This document shows, one piece after another, positions 26,530 through 34,970 of a stretch of 64,000 bases of DNA (its first letter is position 1; every line of letters starts with the position of its first letter). The notes beneath the pieces were generated by a model, which did not search any database, had not been told where the DNA came from, and saw only the letters and a program-made list of their open reading frames with translations. Both the position numbers and the translations under genes were made by a program. Location: positions 1-64,000 of the forward strand of contig NZ_FPJO01000029.1 in assembly GCF_900119365.1 (NCBI RefSeq), given 5' to 3'. This DNA is from Streptomyces atratus (GTDB lineage: Bacteria > Actinomycetota > Actinomycetes > Streptomycetales > Streptomycetaceae).

Positions 26530-26767
26530 GGCCGGACGGCAGGGTCACGTTGATGGCTTCCAGAATCTCGACCGGTGCGCCGACGGCGCGGGCCGCGGTG
26601 TCCAGGGCCGCGTGGAGCCGGAAGGACGCACGCTGGTGGCGCAGGCCGGGGGCGGGGGACATCACCAGGGACTCCCCCAGCAGCTCGTACCGGACACTGC
26701 GGTCCTCCGGCAGCGCGAGGACGTCGGCGACGGTCCACGGCCCGGTGTGATCGGTTGCAACGCTCAT
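26530..26767 (-). pseudogene. Uma2-family (DUF820) endonuclease-like remnant
   Basis: From ATG 26767 leftward the frame reads VADVLALPEDRSVRYELLGE, SLVMSPAPGLRHQRAS and then EILEAINVTLPSGR, matching the N-terminal half of Uma2/DUF820 nuclease-like proteins. After about nt 26540 similarity stops, and the catalytic C-terminal half is absent. It lies between the SnoaL-fold gene and a transposon-end copy (26921-26944), consistent with past insertion or deletion. Confidence 0.6.
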
Positions 26768-26920
26768 TCCCTCCACCTCCACCTCCTCATCCGCACGGCA
26801 CTGCCAGTGCGACCCGGACCGGTGCCGGGTGTCTCCTGGCAGGCTCTACGGCGGTGATCGTCGGTCCCGCGGAAGCAGGTCGGGATCGCCGTCGCGGGGC
26901 CCCGGCCCCAGCGCTCCTAG

Positions 26921-26944
26921 GACCGACCGGCAATTGGGGGGCGG
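26921..26944. repeat. Solitary copy of the MITE terminal repeat
   Basis: GACCGACCGGCAATTGGGGG (26921-26940) continuing GCGG is identical over its first 21 bp to both ends of the element at 63274-63437, and is likewise preceded by TA. No second end is found nearby. It probably marks a decayed insertion next to the Uma2 remnant. Confidence 0.65.
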
Positions 26945-27008
26945 AGACGTGGAGGGCGGCGAGGTAGTTGGTGACGGCCTTGTCGTAGGCGGTGGATAGC
27001 CTGCGGGA

Positions 27009-27626
27009 ATGAGTAACGCGATATGGGATGCCCTGGCAGCGACACCCCTCCCGGAAGTGCGGCGCCGCGCGGCCGTCATGGACGACCTCGCCGGGGTCGA
27101 ACCGGTGACGATGACCGGCGCACGCCGTCTGGCCTGGAACGACGGCGGCGGCCAGTCCGCGGTCTGGTACTTCGCGGAGGACGGCCGCGTGCTGCTGCTG
27201 ACGTTCGACCACGAGTCGGCGCTGAATCTGTACGCCGAGGAGGATTTCGCCCTTCAGGAGTCCTTCTACGAGGGCGTCCCCGAGTCCCTCGTCGCCCTGG
27301 TTCGCGACCGTCCCGAGAACTACGAGTCGCTGAACCTCACGGACTCCGCGACGGGCCGGACGATTCACTACGCAGGCGGTGTCTTCTGGTACGACGGCAC
27401 GCGCTGGCACGTGTCCGACGGCCTGGCGGATTACTGCCGCCGCGAGGACGCGGACCTCTTCGGCGAGTCCGGCTTCGACTACTGCCTGGACATCTACCGC
27501 TTCGGCCAGGACTTCACCCCGGAGACCGTCGTGGCGATCCGGGACGAGGACGGTTCATACGAGGACGAGAAGGAGAAGGAAGCGGACCTGTCCGGCGTCC
27601 TCGAAGTCTTCACCCGGCACAGGTAG
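27009..27626 (+). CDS. Hypothetical acidic protein
   Basis: This 205-residue acidic protein is not recognised. It has no signal peptide or membrane segment; the C-terminal quarter is strongly charged (EDEKEKEADLSGVLEVF). Tryptophan- and tyrosine-rich strands (WYFAEDGRVLLLTFDHES, VFWYDGTRWHVSDG) suggest a compact beta-rich cytoplasmic fold. There is no ribosome-binding site before ATG 27009; TTGGTG and GGATAG elements about 25-45 bp upstream suggest a leaderless transcript. It interrupts the leftward biosynthetic operons and sits beside a transposon-end copy, so it may be a passenger. Confidence 0.6.
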   Translation: MSNAIWDALAATPLPEVRRRAAVMDDLAGVEPVTMTGARRLAWNDGGGQSAVWYFAEDGRVLLLTFDHESALNLYAEEDFALQESFYEGVPESLVALVRDRPENYESLNLTDSATGRTIHYAGGVFWYDGTRWHVSDGLADYCRREDADLFGESGFDYCLDIYRFGQDFTPETVVAIRDEDGSYEDEKEKEADLSGVLEVFTRHR

Positions 27627-27760
27627 GGCCGGTTGCGAATGGATCGTCTGTCAGACCTGACTGGGATGCTCCGAGCATGGAGATGACAGTGCAGCTGACG
27701 ATCGACTGCTCCGATCCGCAGAGTTCTTTTGACGCCTGGTGCTGCTGGTGCTGCGCAGGG

Positions 27761-29026
27761 TCAAGGAGATCCGGTGCCGAAGGCCACCTTGTGGGTGATC
27801 AGTGCGCCAAGCCGGGTGTGGGTCACCAGGGTCGCGGCGCGGGCGCGCAGGAAGCCGGCGACGGGGTTGCCGCCGCCGAACATGGCCTTCGCCTGCATGC
27901 GCTGCATCCGGTGGACCGATGCCGCGGCCGGGACGCGCAGCCGGGCATAGGGTGCCAGGCGTTCGCGGGTCGGCTGCCCGGCGGCGAGCGCGTCGAGCAG
28001 CACGGGGTGCAGGGCGGCCGCGTCCTGGAGGGCCAGGTTGATGCCCTGGGCGCCGATGGGGCCGTGGGTATGGGCGGCGTCCCCGATGAGGACGAGCCCG
28101 TCGCGCACCCATTCGCGGGCGTGTGCGGCGAACACGTCGAGCAGGGTGAGGTCGCTCATCGACCTGATCCGGTCGTGCAGCAGGTCCTCGAACTGCGGCA
28201 GTGCACGGGCCAGTTCCGCCCGGATGTCATCGATCCCGCGCCGTGCGGCCTGGCGCCAGCCGCCGTGCGGCAGGGTCCAGCCGACGCGCAGCCGGTCGGG
28301 GTGGGTGTCGTGGACGAGTACGGCGCTGCCGGCCGCGCGGTGCACCCGTACCCGTCCGGTCTCCCGGCCGGGCGCGCGCAGCGAGAACCACGCCACGTCG
28401 TGCGCGAAGGACTCGGAGCGCCCCGCGTCGATCCCGGCCAGCGCGCGCGTCTTCGAGAACCGCCCGTCTGCGCCGACGACGACCCGGGCCTCGATGCTGA
28501 CCTGGGTACGGTCCGGGCCGTTCGCGAAGATGCCGGTGCAGGGGCTGCCCGGACGGCGTTCACGCAGGGCGGCGATCCGGTGGCCCTCCAACAGGGTGAA
28601 CCCGGGCAGCCGACGGCAGGCCGCGAGCAGTTCGTCCAGCAGGTGCGGCTGGGGCAGGGCCAGTAGGCAGTCGTACGGGGCGGGCAGCCGGGAGTAGTCG
28701 ATGTCCAGGAGCACCCGCTCCCGTTCCAGCACCTGGAAGCCGCCCAGCGGCGCGGCCCCGCGGGCCCGCGCCGCGTCGAGCACCCCGAGTTCGTCGAGCA
28801 CCCGCTGACCGCCGGGTTGCAGGATCTCGCCGTGGAACGTACGGCGCAGCGCGGTGGAACGCTCGACGAGCGTCACCTGGACCCCGGAGCGCAGCAGCAT
28901 GAGGGCCAGGGCGAGGCCCGCGGGCCCCGCCCCGACGATGCAGACGTCGGTCTCGGCCGCTTCCGTGCGGACGTCGGTCCCGGGCGCTTCCATCGGTTCG
29001 CCGGTCGTCCGCTCAGACCGCGGCAC
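27761..29026 (-). CDS. FAD-dependent monooxygenase B
   Basis: This roughly 421-residue class A flavoprotein monooxygenase of the short (PHBH/UbiH-like) type has VGAGPAG for FAD, GADGRFSKTR (DG motif) and IGDAAHTHGPIGAQGINLAL (GD motif); the thioredoxin-like tail of monooxygenases A and C is absent. The GTG at 29026 overlaps the last codons of the ACP gene; an in-frame ATG at 28993 is the alternative start. Being last in the thioesterase-KS-CLF-ACP operon, it probably oxidises an early cyclised intermediate. Confidence 0.9.
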   Translation of the reverse strand: MPRSERTTGEPMEAPGTDVRTEAAETDVCIVGAGPAGLALALMLLRSGVQVTLVERSTALRRTFHGEILQPGGQRVLDELGVLDAARARGAAPLGGFQVLERERVLLDIDYSRLPAPYDCLLALPQPHLLDELLAACRRLPGFTLLEGHRIAALRERRPGSPCTGIFANGPDRTQVSIEARVVVGADGRFSKTRALAGIDAGRSESFAHDVAWFSLRAPGRETGRVRVHRAAGSAVLVHDTHPDRLRVGWTLPHGGWRQAARRGIDDIRAELARALPQFEDLLHDRIRSMSDLTLLDVFAAHAREWVRDGLVLIGDAAHTHGPIGAQGINLALQDAAALHPVLLDALAAGQPTRERLAPYARLRVPAAASVHRMQRMQAKAMFGGGNPVAGFLRARAATLVTHTRLGALITHKVAFGTGSP

Positions 29027-29276
29027 TGGCGGCGAGCGCCTCGTTGACCATCGTCAGGAACAGCCGCGGGGTGTCGGCCTCGTCCAGCGCCTCCTCGTCG
29101 AGGAGTACCCCGTACTCCCGCTCGATGTGGCCGACGGTCTGCAGGAAGGCGAGGGAGTCGTAGCCGAGCTCCATCCAGTTCAGGTCGAGGACGTCGCCGT
29201 CGAGGTCGACGCCCTCCTCCTCACCCGCGCACTCGCGCAGGATGCGGGTCAGGTCACTGAGTCCGAGCCGGTCCAT
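29013..29276 (-). CDS. Type II acyl carrier protein
   Basis: This 87-residue acidic four-helix carrier protein has the attachment serine in ELGYDSLAF (Ser41). It carries the growing poly-beta-ketone of the aromatic PKS. ATG 29276 follows GAGAAGAGG. It is third in the minimal PKS set after KS-alpha and KS-beta, separated from KS-beta by 85 bp that contain a duplicated 28-bp unit. Confidence 0.95.
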   Translation of the reverse strand: MDRLGLSDLTRILRECAGEEEGVDLDGDVLDLNWMELGYDSLAFLQTVGHIEREYGVLLDEEALDEADTPRLFLTMVNEALAASAAV

Positions 29277-29316
29277 GGGTGCCTCTTCTCCTCGGCCGTG
29301 GGGTTCTTCGGTGGTT

Positions 29317-29373
29317 CCTGGGTGCGCGTCGCTGAGGCGGCGGTGCCTGGGTGCGCGTTGCTCAGGCGGTGGT
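29317..29373. repeat. 28-bp tandem duplication at the 3' end of the KS-beta gene
   Basis: CCTGGGTGCGCGTYGCTNAG followed by GCGGYGGT occurs at 29317-29344 and 29346-29373. The right copy includes the KS-beta stop codon. The left copy lies in the gap before the ACP gene, so the 3' end of the gene was duplicated. Confidence 0.6.
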
Positions 29374-30642
29374 TTCGGGGGCCCGGACGACGACGGCGGA
29401 GTTGAAGCCGCCACGTCCTCGGGCCAGTACCAGCGCGGTGCGCAGCGGCAGCCCCAGGCGGGGGCTGGGGGCTCCGGTCACCAGGTTCAGCAGGCAGTCG
29501 TCCGCCGGGAGTTCGGTGCCGGTGGTCGGCGGGATGATCTGGTCGCGCAGGGTGAGCAGGGCGGCGGCCACATCGAGGGCCGCGCCGCCCGCAGCCAGCC
29601 GCCCGGTCATCGACTTGGGCGCCGTGACGGGCACCCCGTACGGCCCGAAGAGCGCGGTGATCGCCTCCGCCTCGGCACGGTCGGCCATGCGGTCCCCCGC
29701 GGCGTCGGCGAAGACGACATCCACCTCGTCGGGGTGCAGGTCCGCGTCGGCGAGAGCGAGTTCCGCGGCCGCGCCGAGCCGGCAGAACCCGTCCGCGTCG
29801 AAGGTGGCGGCGTGCCCGGCGAGCGTTCCGTACACCTGGGCCCCGCGACGGCGTGCCTCCTCGGCGTTCTCAAGGATCAGGTGCGCACCGCCCTCGCCCA
29901 CGACATGGCCGCTCGCGTCCTCGGAGAAGGGCAGATAGGCGCGTGCCGGGTCCGCGCGGCCGGAGAGCCCGCCACCGGCGACATAGGCCGCCCAACCCCA
30001 CGGACATAGTGCGGAGTCGATGCCTCCGGTGACCACGAGCCGGGCACCCTTGCGGATCTGACGGCGGGCGTGCGCCATGGCGTCGAGGCCGCCGGCCTGC
30101 TCGGAGACGATCACCCCGGAGGCTCCGCGCAGTCCGTGCCGGATGGAGATCTGGCCGCTGTTGACCGCGTAGAACCACGCGAAGGACTGGTACGCCGAGA
30201 CATGCCGGCCGCCCTTGCTCCACAGCGCCTCAAGCTCTCGCTGGCCGAACTCGAAGCCGCCGAAGGAGTTGGCGGTGACCACACCCGCGGCGTGGTCGGG
30301 CAGTCGCGCCGGGTCGGCTCCGGCGTCGTCGAGCGCTTCCTTGGCGGCGGCGAGCGAGAGCCGGGTGACCCGGTCGGTCTGCGGCAGCAGCCGGCTGGAG
30401 ACATGGTCGGCGTCGACGAACCCGGGCACCTCACCGGCCAGCTTCACCGGATAGCCGCCCGCGTCGAACCGGGTCAGCGGACGGATGCCGCTCTCGCCGC
30501 GCAGGGTGGCCGCCCACCACGCCTCGGTACCGAGGCCGTTGGGGGCGGCGACGCCGATCCCGGTGACGACGGCCTCCGCGGTGCGCGCGGGTGTGCCGGT
30601 GGCGGGTGCGGTGCGGTCGCGGGGAGCGATGACGGTCGTCAT
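29362..30642 (-). CDS. Ketosynthase chain-length factor (KS-beta)
   Basis: This 426-residue thiolase-fold protein is the KS-beta partner. The catalytic cysteine position is glutamine (VSEQAGGLDA, Gln182), the hallmark of chain-length factors. It forms the heterodimer with KS-alpha that sets the number of malonyl extensions. Its ATG overlaps the KS-alpha stop (ATGA), the usual coupled arrangement. An N-terminal extension of about 20 residues precedes the fold. Chain length cannot be predicted reliably from sequence by eye. Confidence 0.96.
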   Translation of the reverse strand: MTTVIAPRDRTAPATGTPARTAEAVVTGIGVAAPNGLGTEAWWAATLRGESGIRPLTRFDAGGYPVKLAGEVPGFVDADHVSSRLLPQTDRVTRLSLAAAKEALDDAGADPARLPDHAAGVVTANSFGGFEFGQRELEALWSKGGRHVSAYQSFAWFYAVNSGQISIRHGLRGASGVIVSEQAGGLDAMAHARRQIRKGARLVVTGGIDSALCPWGWAAYVAGGGLSGRADPARAYLPFSEDASGHVVGEGGAHLILENAEEARRRGAQVYGTLAGHAATFDADGFCRLGAAAELALADADLHPDEVDVVFADAAGDRMADRAEAEAITALFGPYGVPVTAPKSMTGRLAAGGAALDVAAALLTLRDQIIPPTTGTELPADDCLLNLVTGAPSPRLGLPLRTALVLARGRGGFNSAVVVRAPETTA

Positions 30643-31907
30643 GCGGCTGCGCCCTTCAGGCTCGGGCTGGTCAGGATCATCGCGCTCTGGAAGCCGCCGA
30701 AGCCGCTGCCGACGGTCAGTACCGCGTCGGTGCGCAGCCGGCGTGCGGTGAGCGGGGTGTAGTCGAGGTCGCAGGCCGGGTCGGGCTCGTGCAGATTCGC
30801 CGTCGGCGGGACCGTGTCGTGCTCGATGGCCAGGGCGCAGGCGGCCACTTCGAGGGCCCCGATCGCGCCGAGCGAGTGCCCGATCATCGACTTGATGGAG
30901 CTGACGGGGACCTCGTGGGCCCGCTGCCCCAGGCTGCGCTTGAACGCCTCGGTCTCGTGCTTGTCGTTCTGCTTGGTGCCGGAGCCGTGCGCGTTGATGT
31001 AGTCGATGTCCGCGGGCAGCAGCCGCGCCTCGTCGAGCGCGGCGGTGATCGCGGCGGCCATCTCCACCCCGTCGGGCCGCAGCCCGGTCATGTGGTACGC
31101 GTTGCTCCGCGAGGCGAAGCCGGAGATCTCGGCGTAGATGTGCGCGCCGCGGCCGCGGGCGTGCTCGTACTCCTCGATGACGAGGACGGCGGCCCCCTCA
31201 CCCAGGACGAACCCGTTGCGGGTGTGGTCGAAGGGCCTGGAGGCGGTTTCCGGTTCGTCGTTGCGGGTGGAGGTGGCGCGGATGGCGTCGAAGCAGGCGG
31301 CCGTGATCGGGGTGATGGGCGCCTCGGCCGCGCCGGTGACCATCACATCGGCACTGCCCTCGCGGATCAGGTCCACGGCGTGACCGATCGCGTCGAGGCC
31401 GGAGGTGCAGCCGGTGGACACCAGCGCCACGGGCCCCTGGGCACCGGCCGTGCGGGCCACCTCGGCCGCCATGGAGCTGGGCACGAAGTAGTCGTACAGG
31501 TGGGGCACGGCCCTGGTGTGGTCGACGAGGGTACGGGTGCCCTGCTCGCTGACGACCCCGTACTCGGCGTCGAGCCCGGTGGTGCAGCCGAGCGCACTGC
31601 CGAGGGTGACGCCGGTGCGCGTGGCGTCGTACGTGCCCGCCAGGCCGCTGTCCGCCAGCGCCTCCCGGGCACTGACGACGGCGAACTGGGCGGCGCGGTC
31701 CAGGCGACCGGACTGCTCGGCGGTGAGCCCGGACTCCTGCGGGTCGAAGTCGGCCTCGGCTGCGATCCGTGAGCGGAAGCCGGAGGCGTCGAAGAGTGTG
31801 ATGGCGCGGGTGGCCGTACGGCCTTCGGTCAGCAGCGCCCAGAATTCCTTGGCGCCCGGACGGCCCGGGGCCACGACCCCGATGCCCGTGATGACGACTC
31901 GTCTCAT
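30639..31907 (-). CDS. Ketosynthase alpha (KS-alpha) of the type II minimal PKS
   Basis: This 422-residue beta-ketoacyl synthase has the catalytic cysteine in STGCTSGLDA (Cys167) and the two histidine motifs INAHGSGTKQND and KSMIGHSLGAIG. It elongates the acyl chain on ACP by decarboxylative condensation of malonyl units. The ATG at 31907 lies 5 bp after the type II thioesterase gene. It is an aromatic-type KS (ActI-ORF1 group) rather than a highly reducing polyene KS, consistent with the cyclases and C9 ketoreductase around it. Confidence 0.97.
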   Translation of the reverse strand: MRRVVITGIGVVAPGRPGAKEFWALLTEGRTATRAITLFDASGFRSRIAAEADFDPQESGLTAEQSGRLDRAAQFAVVSAREALADSGLAGTYDATRTGVTLGSALGCTTGLDAEYGVVSEQGTRTLVDHTRAVPHLYDYFVPSSMAAEVARTAGAQGPVALVSTGCTSGLDAIGHAVDLIREGSADVMVTGAAEAPITPITAACFDAIRATSTRNDEPETASRPFDHTRNGFVLGEGAAVLVIEEYEHARGRGAHIYAEISGFASRSNAYHMTGLRPDGVEMAAAITAALDEARLLPADIDYINAHGSGTKQNDKHETEAFKRSLGQRAHEVPVSSIKSMIGHSLGAIGALEVAACALAIEHDTVPPTANLHEPDPACDLDYTPLTARRLRTDAVLTVGSGFGGFQSAMILTSPSLKGAAA

Positions 31908-31912
31908 CGCCC

Positions 31913-32674
31913 TTACCCCTGTCCTGTGTGGTCGCGGTGGCCGCGCAGCACGATGCGGGCGGCCCGGCCGAGCATCCGGGGCAGTTCGCGGCCCCGCACG
32001 AAGAAGTGGCCGCCGGGCACGGTCCGCCGGACGAACCTCCCGGTGGTCCAGCGGTCCCAGCCCGCGACGGCCTCGGCACCGGCGAGGGGGTCCTCACGGC
32101 CGGCGACCGCGAGCAGCGGTACGGGCACGGGGCCCGGTGCCGCCGGTCCGGTGACGGCGGCGCGGAGACTGCGGGCGAGCCGCAGATCGGCGCGGAGCAC
32201 CGGGAACACCGACCGGAACCACACGTCCCCGGGCCGTACTCCGGGCGGCAGCGCGTCGAATCCGTCCAGTACCCGCAGCAGTTCCTCGTCGGGCAGCTCG
32301 GCGGCGTCCGTGAGCGCGGCCGGGGCGTCCGGCGGTGGGCAGGCCCCGACGGCGAGCAGCGCGGGCATCGGCAGCCCGGCGTCCCGCAGCTCCTGGGCGA
32401 CCGTGAGTGCGACCATCGCGCCGAGGCTGTGCCCGTAGAGCATGTACGGCTCCGCCGGCTCGTCGGCGATCCGCTCGAACAGGGGCTTGAGGTCGGCGAG
32501 GAGCTCGTCGCGTCCGGTCAGCCGGAGTTCACGGCGCCGCTCGCCCCGTCCGGGCAGTGGCCGGGCCGAGGTCCGCACCCCGCTCCCGGCGGCCTTGTCC
32601 CAGCGGTGGAACGAGGACACTCCGGCCCCCGCGTGTGCGAAGCAGTACAGCCGTACGGCCTGTCCGTCGCCCAT
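31913..32674 (-). CDS. Type II thioesterase (aromatic cluster)
   Basis: This 253-residue alpha/beta-hydrolase has FAHAGAG (12-18), GHSLGAMVAL with Ser83 and a C-terminal GGHFFV histidine. The family removes aberrant acyl groups from carrier proteins. It heads the minimal PKS operon, 5 bp before KS-alpha, which is uncommon for type II PKS clusters. ATG 32674 is chosen over the GTG 6 nt upstream because GGGGAGG lies 5 nt before it. A SARP box at 32721-32738 is directly upstream. Confidence 0.92.
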   Translation of the reverse strand: MGDGQAVRLYCFAHAGAGVSSFHRWDKAAGSGVRTSARPLPGRGERRRELRLTGRDELLADLKPLFERIADEPAEPYMLYGHSLGAMVALTVAQELRDAGLPMPALLAVGACPPPDAPAALTDAAELPDEELLRVLDGFDALPPGVRPGDVWFRSVFPVLRADLRLARSLRAAVTGPAAPGPVPVPLLAVAGREDPLAGAEAVAGWDRWTTGRFVRRTVPGGHFFVRGRELPRMLGRAARIVLRGHRDHTGQG

Positions 32675-32720
32675 CGCCACCTCCCCGGAACCGCCACGTC
32701 GGCCCCACCTTCACCGACCT

Positions 32721-32738
32721 CGCTCGAGGCGGGCTCGA
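32721..32738 (-). promoter_or_regulatory. SARP-type heptamer box upstream of the minimal PKS operon
   Basis: On the - strand the site reads TCGAGCC-CGCC-TCGAGCG (11-bp period), ending 47 bp before the thioesterase start. It should control the thioesterase-KS-CLF-ACP-monooxygenase operon. Confidence 0.7.
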
Positions 32739-32807
32739 ACGGGTCTGCAGGGGTGCGAGGCCGCGCTGCGGCAGGAACGGTGACGCGGCCCCTGGCCGCG
32801 GCCGGGG

Positions 32808-33629
32808 TTATGCCGCGTAGAGGTCGAACGTCGATCCGCGGCGCGGCCCCGCCATCACGTCGAGCGCGGGATCGACCGTCAGCATCGCCTGGTGCAGGCG
32901 CTGCAGCTGCGGGGACGGCTCCACACCGAGCTCGTCCGTCAGCCGGCCGCGCAGCCTGCGGTAGACGTCCAGGGCCGTGGCCTGGCGGCCGGAGCGGTAC
33001 AGCGCGACCATGGCCTGCGAGTGCAGCCCCTCGTGCTGCGGGTGCCGGGCGATCAGTTCGGTCAGTTCGGCGATGACCTCGGCGTGGCGGCCGAGCCGGA
33101 GGTCCGCGTCGATGCGCCGCTCGATCGTCACGAGCCGGCTCTCCTCCAGCCGCATGACCTCGATCTCGAGGATCGGTCCGACCCTGACGTCGACCAGCGC
33201 CTGGCCGTTCCACAGTGCGAGGGCCTTGCGCAGCAGTTCGGCCGCGCGCTCGTCGTCCCCCGCCTCGAACGCGCCCTGCCCCTCGGCCACGAGACCGTCG
33301 TACGCGTGAACGTCCACGGACTCCGGCGGTATCTGGAGCAGATAGCCGCCGTGCCGCGTCGCGAGCACATCCTTGGCGTTGCCCGGAGCACCCGGCCCCA
33401 TGGCCGTGCCGAGTCTTCTGCGCAGTTGCAGAATGTACGTCTGCAGGGTGGTGAGCGCGCTCTGTGGGAGTTCGGTGCCCCAGATCTCCTCCATGAGGGT
33501 CTGTACGGGCATCACCCGCCCCGGGTACAGCGCGAGCAACGCCAGGATCTGGCGCGGCTTGCCGGCCGTCGGAACAATCGAGCCCCCGTTGACCTCGGCA
33601 CTCAACGGACCCAGAACCTGAATCTTCAC
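32808..33629 (-). CDS. SARP-family transcriptional activator 2
   Basis: This 273-residue protein has the typical SARP size: a winged helix at about 1-95 (KIQVLGPLSAEVNGGS, ALTTLQTYILQLRRRL) and a BTAD domain at about 100-250 (ALDVYRRLRGRLTDELGVEP). The GTG at 33629 has GGAGGAGACC directly upstream. Lying inside the aromatic cluster between the minimal PKS operon and the cyclase gene, it is the best candidate for the activator that reads the heptamer boxes. One such box (33720-33737) lies about 95 bp upstream, so it may regulate itself. Confidence 0.95.
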   Translation of the reverse strand: MKIQVLGPLSAEVNGGSIVPTAGKPRQILALLALYPGRVMPVQTLMEEIWGTELPQSALTTLQTYILQLRRRLGTAMGPGAPGNAKDVLATRHGGYLLQIPPESVDVHAYDGLVAEGQGAFEAGDDERAAELLRKALALWNGQALVDVRVGPILEIEVMRLEESRLVTIERRIDADLRLGRHAEVIAELTELIARHPQHEGLHSQAMVALYRSGRQATALDVYRRLRGRLTDELGVEPSPQLQRLHQAMLTVDPALDVMAGPRRGSTFDLYAA

Positions 33630-33719
33630 GGTCTCCTCCGTAATTCGTCGAGTTCCCATCGATTTTCAGCCTTCGACTTCCCGAACAGTAGCGGGGCACA
33701 GGGCAATATCCCGAAATTC

Positions 33720-33737
33720 TCAAGCCGGTGTCGAGCG
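33720..33737 (+). promoter_or_regulatory. SARP-type heptamer box upstream of SARP 2
   Basis: The + strand reads TCAAGCC-GGTG-TCGAGCG (11-bp period). It lies between the SARP 2 start (33629) and the cyclase stop (33853). Confidence 0.55.
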
Positions 33738-33852
33738 GCCCTCCGCCGTCGCTGAACGCGGCCCGGAAAAGCCCTGGTGAATTCCGTTCAGGGGTGAGGA
33801 ACCACCGGCCGACGGGGGTTGCGGGCCCGGGTCTCCCGGTGCCCGGAGCGGC

Positions 33853-34758
33853 TCAGGCGAGGCACTCCGGGGGGCGGCCGTGGTACGCCGCCATCTCCGC
33901 GAAGAGGGCCGGGACGTCCAGCGGCGAGCCCTCGGGCAGGCCCTGCTCCTCGGCGTATCCGCGGTGCAGGTTGGGGAGCAGGCGCTCGCTGTCGAGCAGC
34001 TGCGCGTACGGGCCGGGGCCGGTGGCCCGTGCCAGGTCGAGCGGGGTCGCACCGGCCGCGGTGCCCTCCTTGGCCAGCCGCTGGATCCAGCGCAGATAGG
34101 CCTCGTTGACGTCGAGGATCTCCGGTCCGCCGACCGGCCCGTGCCCGGGGACGACCGTTGTGGCGCCCAGGGCCCGCAGCTGCTCCAGGGCGCGCAGCGA
34201 CCCGGCGACGGAGCCCATGACGCAGAACGGCGTGACGCCGTTCATCACGAGGTCGCCGGTGAACAGCACGCCCTGGTCGGGCAGCCAGACGACGGTGTCG
34301 TCGGTGGTGTGGGCGGCTGGACCGATGTGGATGAGCTCGGCCCTGATCGCGCCCACATGGAGCGTCGTGCGCTCCCGGAAGGTCAGTTCGGGCGGGGTGA
34401 TCTCGATGTCGCCCCAGCACACGTCCGGCCACAGGCCGGCCATGTGCAGCCCCGCCGCCCGGACCATGGTGCGGGTCCGCTCGTGGCCGATGGTCAGGGC
34501 TTCGGGGAAGACGAAGTTGCCGTAGGTGTGGTCGCCGTGGAAGTGCGTGTTGACCACGGCGCGCGGTGGGCGCGGCGCCAGTTCGAGGGCGGCCCGGCGC
34601 AGTTGGCGGGCCCGGCTCTCGGTGGCAGCGGTGTCGACGAGCGCGCTGTGGCCGCCGTCGGTGAGGATGCCCGCGTTGTTCAGGCACCAGCCGCCCGCGT
34701 GCTGGACGTACGCGTGGACACCCTCGGCCACCTCGGTGACGGCTGTGGTGGCATGCAC
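33853..34758 (-). CDS. Metallo-beta-lactamase-fold polyketide cyclase (ActIV-like)
   Basis: This 301-residue protein has the zinc-binding motif THFHGDH (71-77), a downstream His in GPAAHTTDD, GDLVMNG and the later VVPGHGPVGG. It matches the hydrolase-like second-ring cyclases of actinorhodin-type pathways, in which the fold catalyses aldol cyclisation and release of the bicyclic intermediate from ACP. ATG 34758 follows AAAGAGGTG. A SARP-type box (34862-34879) lies about 105 bp upstream. With the ActIII-type ketoreductase and ActVII-type aromatases it completes a benzoisochromanequinone-like early pathway. Confidence 0.88.
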   Translation of the reverse strand: MHATTAVTEVAEGVHAYVQHAGGWCLNNAGILTDGGHSALVDTAATESRARQLRRAALELAPRPPRAVVNTHFHGDHTYGNFVFPEALTIGHERTRTMVRAAGLHMAGLWPDVCWGDIEITPPELTFRERTTLHVGAIRAELIHIGPAAHTTDDTVVWLPDQGVLFTGDLVMNGVTPFCVMGSVAGSLRALEQLRALGATTVVPGHGPVGGPEILDVNEAYLRWIQRLAKEGTAAGATPLDLARATGPGPYAQLLDSERLLPNLHRGYAEEQGLPEGSPLDVPALFAEMAAYHGRPPECLA

Positions 34759-34861
34759 GGGACACCTCTTTCTTCGTCATCGGCGGGCCACGGCGGGGCC
34801 CGCCGATGATCCGGAATCCGAATTCACGCCAACCGGACCCCGGATTGTTCCTTCCTCCGCC

Positions 34862-34879
34862 TCGACCGGCCTTCAAGTC
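34862..34879 (+). promoter_or_regulatory. SARP-type heptamer box upstream of the ActIV-like cyclase
   Basis: The + strand reads TCGACCG-GCCT-TCAAGTC with an 11-bp period, between the cyclase start and the end of the phosphopantetheinyl transferase gene. Orientation is opposite to the gene and the match is weaker than at other sites. Confidence 0.45.
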
Positions 34880-34970
34880 CTTTTCCGGCGCCCATTCGGA
34901 ATTTCTCCAGCGAAATGCGCCGCCGTATTCGACGGCGATGTTCCGGACGCGGAGCGAAGGGACGGGGCCG

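Noticed and set aside
26787..27410. Transposase 3' end reading through the solitary terminal repeat
   Set aside because: A leftward frame crosses the repeat and gives plausible residues (YDKAVTNYLAALHV), but it runs antisense through the better-supported hypothetical gene and I cannot identify a transposase domain.
29242..30009. Rightward open frames antisense to KS-beta and other core genes
   Set aside because: These are typical high-GC antisense frames without domains or ribosome-binding sites.
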